Shown piece by piece: positions 1 to 7,216 of a DNA stretch of 28,285 bases. Within the stretch, counting starts at the first letter, position 1, and every line of letters starts with the position of its first letter. Position numbers and translations under genes: made by a program. The DNA comes from Streptococcus mitis. Lineage in GTDB: Bacteria; Bacillota; Bacilli; Lactobacillales; Streptococcaceae. The notes below the pieces were generated by a model that searched no databases, was not told the DNA's origin, and worked only from the letters and a program-made list of their open reading frames with translations. The stretch lies in NCBI GenBank assembly GCA_018364455.1, contig JAGZLW010000022.1, positions 1 to 28,285 of the forward strand, in the 5' to 3' direction.

Positions 1-1
1 A

Positions 2-370
2 TTAAAGTACTTCTGGAGCAAGTGACACGATCTTCATGAAGCCACCTTCACGCAATTCACGTGCAACTGGGCCAAAGATACGTGTTCCGCGAGGAGTTTT
101 GTCTTCACGGATGATAACTGCTGCGTTTTCGTCAAATTTGATGTATGAACCATCAGCACGACGAGCACCTGATTTAGTACGAACGATAACTGCTTTAACA
201 ACGTCACCTTTTTTAACCGCACCACCAGGAGTAGCTTGTTTTACAGATGCCACGATAACATCACCGATGTTTGCAAATTTACGTCCTGAACCACCAAGAA
301 CTTTGATAGTCAAGATTTCGCGAGCACCGCTGTTGTCTGCGACTTTCAAACGAGTTTCTGTTTGAATCAT
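2..370 (-). CDS. rplN: 50S ribosomal protein L14
   Basis: Complete 122-residue L14, the normal bacterial length, with its TAA stop at the very edge of the window. It binds 23S rRNA on the subunit interface, near the sarcin-ricin loop. Family segments are visible throughout: MIQTETRLKVADNSGA at the N-terminus, a KKGDVV core and the FGPVARELRE block near the C-terminus. It lies 25 bp downstream of rpsQ, preceded by GAAAGGAG, as the twelfth gene of the S10 operon. The operon presumably continues (rplX, rplE) outside the window. Confidence 0.98.
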   Translation of the reverse strand: MIQTETRLKVADNSGAREILTIKVLGGSGRKFANIGDVIVASVKQATPGGAVKKGDVVKAVIVRTKSGARRADGSYIKFDENAAVIIREDKTPRGTRIFGPVARELREGGFMKIVSLAPEVL

Positions 371-395
371 TTCAGTTTTCTCCTTTCAGGTTTGA

Positions 396-656
396 TTAGA
401 TGATGACCGCTTCTTCAACAACTTCTACAAGACGGAAACGTTTTGTAGCTGAAAGCGGACGAGTTTCCATGATACGTACGATATCGCCTTCTTTGGCAAC
501 ATTGTTTTCATCATGAGCTTTGTATTTTTTAGAGTAGTTAATACGTTTACCATAGACTGGGTGGTTACGTTTTGTTTCAACTACAACTGTGATTGTCTTG
601 TCCATTTTGTCAGATACAACACGTCCAACAAGAACTTTACGATTATTGCGTTCCAT
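396..656 (-). CDS. rpsQ: 30S ribosomal protein S17
   Basis: Complete 86-residue S17, an early-assembly OB-fold protein that binds 16S rRNA. The typical start ([26 protein letters not shown] strand) and the later HPVYGK and [13 protein letters not shown] blocks are present. An AAGGAGAAA SD precedes the ATG. It follows rpmC by 24 bp and precedes rplN, the canonical order in Firmicutes. Confidence 0.98.
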
Positions 657-680
657 TGAAATTTCTCCTTCCCTAGTCTA

Positions 681-887
681 TTATTTCGCTTCAGATTGAA
701 CTGTTTTGATACGAGCGATTTGTTTTTTAACTTCTTTCAAGCGAGCTGTTTGTTCCAATTGACCAGTAGCAGCTTGGAAACGAAGTTCAAACAATTCTTT
801 TTTCAATTCGTTTTCGCGCTTCGCGAGTTCTTCTTGAGAAAGACCACGAAGTTCTTTAACAAATTCTTTTACTTCATTAAGTTTCAT
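681..887 (-). CDS. rpmC: 50S ribosomal protein L29
   Basis: Complete 68-residue L29, a small helical-hairpin protein near the peptide exit tunnel, where it contributes to the docking site for trigger factor and SRP. The sequence is two long charged helices, with the family block [14 protein letters not shown] in the middle and KKQIARIKT near the end. It starts 9 bp after the rplP stop, within the tightly packed operon, with SD AAGGAG. Confidence 0.98.
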
Positions 888-896
888 GCCTTCTCC

Positions 897-1310
897 TTAT
901 TCTGCTTCACGTTTTACGAATTTACATTTAACTGGCAATTTGTGGCTAGCAAGACGAAGCGCTTCGCGTGCAATCTCTTCAGATACACCAGCAATTTCGA
1001 ACATCACTTTACCACGTTTAACTGGTGCTACCCAACCTTCAGGTGCCCCTTTACCAGATCCCATACGCACACCGATAGCTTTAGCAGTGTATGATTTGTG
1101 TGGGAAGATTTTAATCCAAACTTTACCACCACGTTTCATGTAACGAGTCATGGCGATACGAGCAGCTTCGATTTGGCGGTTAGTGATCCAGTGGCTAGTT
1201 GTAGCTTGAAGACCGTATTCACCGAATGCTACTTCTTTTCCACCTTTTGCTTCACCGCGCATTTTTCCACGGAATTCACGACGGTGTTTAACACGTTTAG
1301 GTACTAACAT
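897..1310 (-). CDS. rplP: 50S ribosomal protein L16
   Basis: Complete 137-residue L16, a late-assembling protein at the A-site/central protuberance side of the 50S subunit. Recognisable blocks are MLVPKRVKHRREFRGKMRG at the N-terminus, VWIKIFPHK near residue 67 and RMGSGKGAPEGWVAPVK near residue 84. The last is the loop that is hydroxylated on arginine in some bacteria. The ATG is 3 bp after the rpsC stop, which suggests translational coupling. Confidence 0.98.
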   Translation of the reverse strand: MLVPKRVKHRREFRGKMRGEAKGGKEVAFGEYGLQATTSHWITNRQIEAARIAMTRYMKRGGKVWIKIFPHKSYTAKAIGVRMGSGKGAPEGWVAPVKRGKVMFEIAGVSEEIAREALRLASHKLPVKCKFVKREAE

Positions 1311-1313
1311 TGG

Positions 1314-1967
1314 TTATTTACCTCCTTTAGTGTTTTTGCGAGCTGGAAGAACTTCACCACGGTAGATCCATACTTTAACACCAAGTTTACCGTATGTAGT
1401 ATCTGCTTCTTCCCAAGCGTAATCGATATCTGCACGAAGTGTGTGAAGTGGAACAGTTCCTTCAGAGTATCCTTCAGCACGGGCGATATCTGCACCGTTC
1501 AAACGACCTGATACTTGAGTTTTGATTCCTTTAGCTCCAGCACGCATTGCACGTTGGATTGCTTGTTTTTGTGCACGACGGAAAGCAACACGTTGCTCCA
1601 ATTGACGAGCAATACCTTCACCTACAAGGTGAGCATCCAAATCAGGTTGTTTGATTTCGATGATGTTGATGTGTACTTGTTTTCCAGTCAATTTGTTAAG
1701 TTTTGCACGGAGTGCATCAACGTTAGCACCACCTTTACCGATAACCATACCTGGTTTAGCAGTGTGAAGTGAAACGTTAACTTTGTTTACTGCGCGTTCG
1801 ATTTCAATAGTTGAAACTGCTGCGTCAGCAAGTTCTTTTTGAACGAATTTACGGATTGCAAGATCTTCATGAAGGTAATCCGCGTATTCTTTTTCAGCAT
1901 ACCATTTGGCATCCCAATCACGGATGATGCCGACACGCATACCAATTGGATGTACTTTTTGACCCAC
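1314..1967 (-). CDS. rpsC: 30S ribosomal protein S3
   Basis: Complete 217-residue S3, which forms part of the mRNA entry channel and helicase site of the 30S subunit. The N-terminus [20 protein letters not shown] and a type II KH domain with the GKGG loop at residues 77-80 are clear. The start codon is GTG rather than ATG, supported by a strong AAGGAGG SD just upstream and by the conserved GQKVHP start. It lies 12 bp after rplV. Confidence 0.98.
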
Positions 1968-1979
1968 GATTTTACCTCC

Positions 1980-2324
1980 TTATTTTTCTGCAACAGCTAC
2001 AGTGATGTGAGCTGTACGTTTGTTGATTGGTGAAGCTGAACCTTTCGCACGTGGACGGAAACGTTTCATAGTTGGTCCTTCGTTTGCGAATGCTTCAGAT
2101 ACTACCAAGTTAGCTTTATCCAAACCAAAGTTGTTTTCAGCGTTAGCTACAGCTGAGTTCAAAACTTTCAAGATGATTTCAGCAGCTTTGTTTGGAGTGA
2201 ATGTCAAGATTGCGATTGCATCGGCTACGCTTTTACCACGGATGTTATCAAGAACAAGACGTGATTTACGAGGTGAAACACGTACTGTACGAGCCATTGC
2301 TTTAGCTGAAGTAATTTCTGCCAT
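1980..2324 (-). CDS. rplV: 50S ribosomal protein L22
   Basis: Complete 114-residue L22, which binds 23S rRNA and sends a beta-hairpin into the exit tunnel, where macrolide-resistance changes can occur. The start MAEITSAKAMARTVRVSPRK and the hairpin region around FRPRAKGSASPINKRTAHI look intact, with no obvious insertion in the hairpin. It follows rpsS by 11 bp with SD AAGGAGAA. Confidence 0.98.
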   Translation of the reverse strand: MAEITSAKAMARTVRVSPRKSRLVLDNIRGKSVADAIAILTFTPNKAAEIILKVLNSAVANAENNFGLDKANLVVSEAFANEGPTMKRFRPRAKGSASPINKRTAHITVAVAEK

Positions 2325-2335
2325 TTATGTTCTCC

Positions 2336-2617
2336 TTATTTTCTACGTGTTTTCTTGTCGTCTGCAGCGTGACCTTTGTAAGTACGAGTTGGTGCAAATT
2401 CACCAAGTTTGTGACCTACCATGTCTTCTTGGATGTAAACAGGTACGTGTTTACGTCCGTCATAAACTGCAATAGTGTAACCAATGAAACTTGGGAAGAT
2501 CGTTGAACGACGTGACCAAGTTTTAATAACTTTTTTCTTTTCGTCGTTAGCTTGAGCTTCAACTTTTTTCATCAAATGCTCATCGACGAAAGGTCCTTTT
2601 TTAAGACTGCGTCCCAT
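2336..2617 (-). CDS. rpsS: 30S ribosomal protein S19
   Basis: Complete 93-residue S19 of the 30S head, which contacts the central protuberance of the 50S. The start [20 protein letters not shown] and the later blocks [22 protein letters not shown] and [13 protein letters not shown] are standard. Its SD is AAAGGAGAAA. Unlike its neighbours it is separated from the preceding gene rplB by 103 bp, and that spacer folds into two hairpins (see the separate entry). Confidence 0.98.
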
Positions 2618-2648
2618 TTTTATATTTTCTCCTTTAAATGTTGTACCA

Positions 2649-2714
2649 CAGCGGCTTGCGCTCCTATGGAGCGCTACCGAGCTGGCGGATTTACTAGTTG
2701 CTTAAGCGACTAGT
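2649..2714 (-). other. structured spacer between rplB and rpsS
   Basis: The 103-bp gap between rplB and rpsS contains two hairpins. One is a perfect 7-bp stem (2658-2664 with 2668-2674, loop of 3), extended outward by CAG/CTG and CGG/CCG pairs at 2649-2654 and 2677-2684. The other is a near-palindrome at 2693-2714 with one mismatched position. Neither is followed by a U-run, so they are not ordinary terminators. An mRNA processing site, a stability element or an r-protein binding site are all possible. Confidence 0.6.
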
Positions 2715-2720
2715 TTAATA

Positions 2721-3554
2721 TTATTTCTCGTTGCGACGACGAACGATAAGTTTGTCAGATTTCGCTTTCTTGTTACGAGTTTTAAGACCAAGAGCAGGTT
2801 TGCCCCATGGAGTAGATGGTGCTTTACGACCAACTGGTGCTTTACCTTCACCACCACCGTGTGGGTGATCGTTAGGGTTCATTACAGAACCACGAACTGT
2901 TGGGCGGATACCTTTCCAACGGCTACGTCCTGCTTTACCAAGGTTTACAAGTCCGTGTTGTTCGTTTCCGACAACACCAACTGTAGCACGGCAAGTTCCA
3001 AGAATCATACGAACTTCACCTGATTGAAGACGAACAAGAACGTATTTACCTTCAGAACCCAATACTTGAGCAGATGCACCAGCAGCACGTACCAATTCAC
3101 CACCACGACCTGGTTTCAACTCGATGTTGTGGATCAAAGTACCAACTGGGATGTTAGCAAGTGGAAGAGCGTTTCCGACTTTGATATCTGCTTCTGGACC
3201 TGAAACGATACGTTGACCTACTTCAAGACCTTTTGGAGCGATGATGTATGCTTTCACACCGTCAGTGTAGTGTACAAGAGCGATGTTTGCAGAACGGTTT
3301 GGATCGTACTCGATTGTTTTAACAACTGCTTCAACGTTGTCTTTGTTACGTTTGAAGTCAACCAAACGGTAGAAACGTTTGTGTCCACCACCTTGGTGAC
3401 GAACTGTGATACGACCGTTGTTGTTACGACCAGCCTTGCTCTTCAATGCAACAAGCAATGATTTTTCAGGAGTGCTTGTTGTGATTTCAGCGAAATCCAA
3501 AGAAGTCATATTACGGCGACCGTTTGTTGTTGGTTTATAAACACGAATTCCCAC
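2721..3554 (-). CDS. rplB: 50S ribosomal protein L2
   Basis: Complete 277-residue L2, a primary 23S rRNA binding protein needed for subunit association and for integrity of the peptidyl-transferase centre. The start [20 protein letters not shown], the central SH3/OB-like rRNA-binding part ([20 protein letters not shown]) and the C-terminal [13 protein letters not shown] loop with its conserved histidine are visible. It follows rplW by 17 bp, with SD AGGAGGAAA. Confidence 0.98.
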
Positions 3555-3571
3555 GATATTTCCTCCTTAGA

Positions 3572-3868
3572 TTATTCAGCTTCAGCAGCAAACAACTCGA
3601 TTGCTTTAGAATCAGCTGTAAGTGTGATGATAGCTTTTTTAGTTTTGTTAGTAAAACCAGTGTAACGTCCAACACGTTTAGCTTTTGGTTTTACGTTGAT
3701 TGTGTTAACATTGGCAACTTTAACACCTTCGAAAGCAGCTTCAACAGCTTGCTTGATCAAAAGTTTGTGTGCACGAGTGTCAACTTCAAATACATATTTC
3801 CCTGCTTCAAGTTGAGCCATTGAGCTTTCAGTGATTACAGGTTTTTTGATAACATCATACAAATTCAT
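3572..3868 (-). CDS. rplW: 50S ribosomal protein L23
   Basis: Complete 98-residue L23, located at the polypeptide exit and serving as the main docking site for trigger factor and SRP. The start [17 protein letters not shown], the segment [19 protein letters not shown] and the [11 protein letters not shown] loop are typical. Its ATG shares one base with the rplD stop (TAATG), an arrangement that usually couples translation. Confidence 0.98.
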
Positions 3869-4491
3869 TATGCAAGAACCTCCTCGATTTTAGAGATAGC
3901 TGCTTGTGTGACAAGAAGTTTGTCGCTATTTGCGATGTCAAGAACACTTGCAGTTGTAGCAGTTGCAACTTTCACGTTTGGAAGGTTACGAGCTGAAAGA
4001 GCTGCGAATTCATTTCCTTCTTCAAGGATAACAAGAACTTTAGAATCGATGCTCAATGCTGCAAGAACTTTTGCAAATTCAGCAGTTTTTGGAGCTGTAA
4101 ATGAAAGAGCGTCTACAGCTACGAATTTGTTTTCAGCAACTTTTTCAGAATAAACTGATTTAAGAGCTAGGCGACGAACTTTTTGTGGAAGTTTGTAGCC
4201 GTATGAACGTGGAGTTGGTCCGAAGACAATACCACCACCACGCCATTGTGGTGAGCGGATAGAACCTTGACGAGCACGTCCAGTTCCTTTTTGACGCCAT
4301 GGTTTGCGTCCACCACCTGATACTGCAGAGCGGTTTTTAACAGCGTGTGTTCCTTGACGAAGGCTTGCGCGTTGGCTGATGATCACATCAAACACAACTG
4401 ATTCATTTGGTTCGATACCAAATACTGCATCGTTAAGAACAACTTGGCCAGCTTCTTTACCAGTTTGGTCAAATAATGTTACGTTTGCCAT
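3868..4491 (-). CDS. rplD: 50S ribosomal protein L4
   Basis: Complete 207-residue L4, which binds 23S rRNA and reaches into the exit tunnel with an extended loop. That loop is visible around residues 44-90 ([33 protein letters not shown]), including the region where macrolide-resistance mutations occur; it looks wild type. In enterobacteria L4 also represses its own operon, but nothing here shows that directly. It lies 24 bp after rplC. Confidence 0.98.
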
Positions 4492-4515
4492 TGTGACTGA
4501 TTTCCCCTTTCCTTA

Positions 4516-5142
4516 TTATTTACCAGCTTTAACTGCTGATTTGATAGTGATAAGAGATTTCTTAGCACCTGGTACGTTACCTTTGATAAGGATAACGTTC
4601 TTTTCTGGAACAACTTGTACAACTTCAAGGTTTTGAATTGTTACACGGTCGCCACCCATACGTCCTGCAAGGTTTTTACCTTTGAATACACGGTTAGGTG
4701 CAACAGGTCCCATTGAACCTGGACGACGATGGTAACGAGAACCATGAGCCATTGGTCCACGTGATTGTCCGTGGCGTTTGATAACACCTTGGAAACCTTT
4801 ACCTTTAGAAGTACCAGTTACGTCAACAACGTCTCCAGCTGCGAATGTTTCAACTGTGATTTCAGCACCAACTTCCAAGCCTTCAACGTTTTTGAATTCA
4901 CGAATGAAGCGCTTAGGAGCCGTGTTAGCTTTCGCTACATGTCCTTTAGCAGGTTTGTTGCTCAATACTTCGCGTTTGTCATCGAAACCAACTTGGATAG
5001 CGTTGTATCCGTCTGTCTCAACAGTTTTAACTTGAAGAACAACGTTTGGAGTTGCTTCAATAACTGTTACAGGGATCAATTCGCCAGCTTCAGTGAAGAT
5101 TTGAGTCATTCCCACTTTTTTCCCTAAGATTCCTTTTGTCAT
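4516..5142 (-). CDS. rplC: 50S ribosomal protein L3
   Basis: Complete 208-residue L3, an early-assembly protein whose long loop reaches the peptidyl-transferase centre. The start [20 protein letters not shown] and the loop [20 protein letters not shown] are intact; the latter carries the conserved glutamine that is methylated in some bacteria. SD AAAGGAAC precedes the ATG. An 82-bp spacer separates it from rpsJ; it holds only a weak AT-rich hairpin (GAGC...GCTC). Confidence 0.98.
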
Positions 5143-5224
5143 GAGAAAATAGTTCCTTTTCTATATTTTTTATTCAAAAAGTTTTTAACGAGCGTTTTTT
5201 ATGCTCAAGGTATCAAGCTTTAGA

Positions 5225-5533
5225 TTAAAGTTTGATTTCTACGTTTACACCACTTGGAAGATCCAATTTCATCAAGGCATCAACTGTTTTTTGAGTTGGG
5301 TTAACGATATCGATCAAACGTTTGTGTGTACGCATTTCAAATTGTTCGCGAGAGTCTTTGTATTTGTGAGTCGCACGAATAATTGTGTAGAGGCTACGTT
5401 CAGTTGGAAGTGGGATTGGACCCGCAACTTGTGCACCTGTACGAGTAGCTGATTCTACGATTTTTGCAGCCGCTGTGTCAAGCGTACGGTGTTCGTAAGC
5501 TTTCAAACGGATACGGATTTTTTTGTTTGCCAT
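5225..5533 (-). CDS. rpsJ: 30S ribosomal protein S10
   Basis: Complete 102-residue S10, the first gene of the operon. It binds the 30S head and doubles as NusE, the partner of NusB/NusG in antitermination. The start [19 protein letters not shown], the segment GPIPLPTE with the loop residues that interact with NusB, and the [20 protein letters not shown] end are clear. SD AAAAGGAGAAA lies ahead of the ATG. The operon promoter and leader are immediately upstream. Confidence 0.98.
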
Positions 5534-5663
5534 CTTTTTCTCCTTTTCGTCTATTTAAGATAATAGGCTAGCTCCACAAGAAAACCGACGCGGTGTTGCG
5601 TGGCAATGCAACCGAGCGTGTCGCAACCTCTTGCATCAAAGCTAAGGCTGTAATTTACAGCAC
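5534..5663 (-). promoter_or_regulatory. structured 5' leader of the S10 operon
   Basis: Roughly 130-nt leader between the predicted transcription start and rpsJ. A near-perfect palindrome at 5647-5661 would form a hairpin at the very 5' end. A longer imperfect stem follows at 5586-5623, built from CGAC/GTCG, GCG/CGT and GTTGC/GCAAC. The GCAAC arm overlaps ATGCAA (5606-5611), which can instead pair with TTGCAT at 5631-5636, so two folds are mutually exclusive. This would suit r-protein feedback control, but the family is not recognised. Confidence 0.5.
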
Positions 5664-5669
5664 CATAAT

Positions 5670-5698
5670 AGAATAACACAAAGCCCCTGCGATTGCAA
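5670..5698 (-). promoter_or_regulatory. S10 operon promoter
   Basis: On the minus strand a -35 TTGCAA (5693-5698) is separated by 17 bp from a -10 TATTCT (5670-5675) preceded by TGT, an extended -10 (TGn). Transcription should start near 5663, leaving a leader of about 130 nt before rpsJ. No other promoter-like sequence of this quality lies between nrdG and rpsJ. Confidence 0.7.
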
Positions 5699-5703
5699 GG
5701 GAT
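5676..5703 (-). terminator. possible nrdG terminator overlapping the S10 promoter
   Basis: In minus-strand RNA, CCCUUGC and GCAGGG can pair (one bulged U, loop AAUC) and are followed by GCUUUGUGUU, a weak U-rich tail. It is the only GC-rich hairpin downstream of nrdG. The -35 of the S10 promoter lies inside it, so termination and initiation signals would be nested. The short U-run makes this tentative. Confidence 0.35.
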
Positions 5704-5788
5704 TTGTTGCTGTTTTTTCGTTTTTTTACAATGAAACTGTTTTCTTTTTTTATAGGTCATTTATTTAACTATTCTCTATAGAAGAAAG

Positions 5789-6379
5789 TTACTCTCTCTT
5801 CACCTGTTCATAGCTTTCTTTTCCGTCATTAAGCTTATCCCAAATCACTACTTGCCCACTTTTGAGAGATTTTTGCACATCGATAATTCTTTGGTTTGAA
5901 GATCCGCGGAACTGAAGCATAAGATTTCTCTTAGTTCGATCGTATCGTCCATCTACAAGGATGTCAATTAGCGATAAGAGTTCCAGTTTATCTGGAGTTT
6001 CCAACATCATTTCTTCCCATGTATAGCCCGTCCAGGACCAGATGTCTTTTTCTGGTAATTCCTTTCGAATGCGTTTAACGAGAGGTAAGAGAATGCCCGT
6101 ATTGAGGAAGGGCTCCCCTCCCAGCAAGGTCAATCCTTGAACATAGGGCTGGGCAAGGTCTGCCATGATTTGTTCTTCTAATTCTGCTGTATAGGGAATG
6201 CCAGCATTGAAAGACCAAGTGGCAACATTATAACATCCCTCGCAGTGAAACATACAGCCTGATACATAGAGAGAGTTCCGCACACCTTCGCCGTCCACAA
6301 AGTTAAAGGCCTTGTAGTCAATGATACGCCCTTGACTGAGTTCCTCGCTTTTCCATTCTTGTGGTTTTGGATTATTCAT
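5789..6379 (-). CDS. nrdG: anaerobic ribonucleotide reductase activating enzyme (radical SAM)
   Basis: A 196-residue NrdG. It uses S-adenosylmethionine and a 4Fe-4S cluster to generate the glycyl radical on NrdD, activating the class III ribonucleotide reductase under anaerobiosis. The radical-SAM CX3CX2C motif is at Cys42, Cys46 and Cys49 (GCMFHCEGCY), followed by TLLGGEPFLN, the GGE SAM-binding motif. It is the last gene of the nrdD operon and overlaps the upstream GNAT gene by 8 nt (ATGAATAA), suggesting coupled translation. The N-terminal 20 residues are less conserved in character. Cytosolic. Confidence 0.96.
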   Translation of the reverse strand: MNNPKPQEWKSEELSQGRIIDYKAFNFVDGEGVRNSLYVSGCMFHCEGCYNVATWSFNAGIPYTAELEEQIMADLAQPYVQGLTLLGGEPFLNTGILLPLVKRIRKELPEKDIWSWTGYTWEEMMLETPDKLELLSLIDILVDGRYDRTKRNLMLQFRGSSNQRIIDVQKSLKSGQVVIWDKLNDGKESYEQVKRE

Positions 6380-6878
6380 TCGCTACCTCTATCCAATAAC
6401 GCTCGACTCCATTACGAACATCCTCAATACGACCTCCATTTGATAGAATGACTGCTCGACTAGCAGGATTATTCACGCTACAGGTCACCAGAACTTTCTT
6501 GATGTTCTTTTCCTTAGCAACTTGCAAGCCCTGACGGAGAGTTTCCTTAGCATAACCCTTACCTCTTTCTGATGGACGAATGGAGTAGCCAATGTGGCCA
6601 GCGTAATTCAGTAACCCCTCATTCAGTCTCAATCGCAGATTCAAAAATCCTAGAGCACGACCTACATCATCAAATGATACAAATTGAATAGAAGGAACAC
6701 GATTTTCAGGCAAGTTTATTCCCATCTCTTTTTTCATATTTGTTTCCAACCACTCTTCATACACAAAGTTCTCTGTATCCCAAAATCCTCCATCATGGGC
6801 TGATTGACTCTTTTCAAACTCTGCCATCATCTCTAAAACTGTTTCTTTATCTGCTAATCTTGGTCTGCGTAGTTCCAT
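6372..6878 (-). CDS. GNAT-family N-acetyltransferase
   Basis: A 168-residue GNAT protein. The acetyl-CoA pyrophosphate-binding motif A is seen as YSIRPSERGKGYAKETL around residues 111-128, followed by the VLVTCSVNNPASRAVILSNG segment typical of motif B. The substrate cannot be told from sequence. A clear GGGAGG SD precedes the ATG. It sits between the 46-aa ORF and nrdG, with a BOX repeat just upstream and an 8-nt overlap with nrdG downstream. The conserved placement with nrdD and nrdG in pneumococci (from memory) suggests co-expression in anaerobiosis, not necessarily a shared reaction. Confidence 0.9.
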   Translation of the reverse strand: MELRRPRLADKETVLEMMAEFEKSQSAHDGGFWDTENFVYEEWLETNMKKEMGINLPENRVPSIQFVSFDDVGRALGFLNLRLRLNEGLLNYAGHIGYSIRPSERGKGYAKETLRQGLQVAKEKNIKKVLVTCSVNNPASRAVILSNGGRIEDVRNGVERYWIEVANE

Positions 6879-6917
6879 CCTTACCTCCCACTATGAGAAA
6901 AGCGAGAGCTGACTCTC

Positions 6918-7069
6918 ATACTCTTCGAAAATCAAATTCAAACCACGTCAGCGTCGCCTTACCGTAGATATATGTAACTGACTTCGTCAGTCTTATCTAC
7001 AACCTCAAAGCAGTGCTTTGAGCAACCTGCGGCTAATTCCTAGTTTGCTCTTTGATTTTCATTGAGTAT
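6918..7069. repeat. BOX element (boxA-boxB-boxC)
   Basis: A 152-bp element with short terminal inverted repeats (ATACTC at 6918, GAGTAT at 7069). The left part, about 6918-6976, is boxA and contains the sequence targeted by the BOXA1R typing primer with one difference (6945-6966). The middle is a single boxB with the CTGACTTCGTCAG hairpin (6978-6990). The right part, ending TTTTCATTGAGTAT, is boxC. BOX elements are non-autonomous repeats dispersed in S. pneumoniae and relatives. It sits inside the nrdD-nrdG operon and would be transcribed as a structured RNA. Confidence 0.9.
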
Positions 7070-7074
7070 CACTT

Positions 7075-7215
7075 TTATTTTTTCTTGTTCTTGTTTAAAA
7101 ATTGTTCTTTGAGGTTGAGCAAGCGTTCTTTTTTACCAGCTCCACCTTTAGAGTGTTTCTCGTGATAACGGGTCACTTGTGCACGCCCCTTATCATCTAA
7201 TTGATATTTTCCCAT
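7075..7215 (-). CDS. 46-aa basic protein of the nrdD operon
   Basis: A short ORF with an ATG one base after the nrdD TGA and an SD-like AGAAAG inside the nrdD end. The product starts MGKYQLDDKGRAQVTRYHEK and ends in a lysine/asparagine-rich tail (NKNKKK). It is 46 residues, strongly basic, with no membrane segment or cysteine. The reading frame stays open to a TAA just before the BOX element. I recall an equivalent small hypothetical gene downstream of nrdD in pneumococci. Function unknown; nucleic-acid or NrdD binding would be guesses. Confidence 0.75.
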   Translation of the reverse strand: MGKYQLDDKGRAQVTRYHEKHSKGGAGKKERLLNLKEQFLNKNKKK

Positions 7216-7216
7216 T

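Noticed and set aside
3213..3461. Plus-strand ORFs across the ribosomal operon and nrdD
   Set aside because: They are antisense to highly conserved genes, have no SD and have unnatural composition.
5551..5760. 69-residue minus-strand ORF in the S10 leader
   Set aside because: It starts upstream of the promoter, has no SD, and is rich in lysine and glutamine from A-rich DNA.
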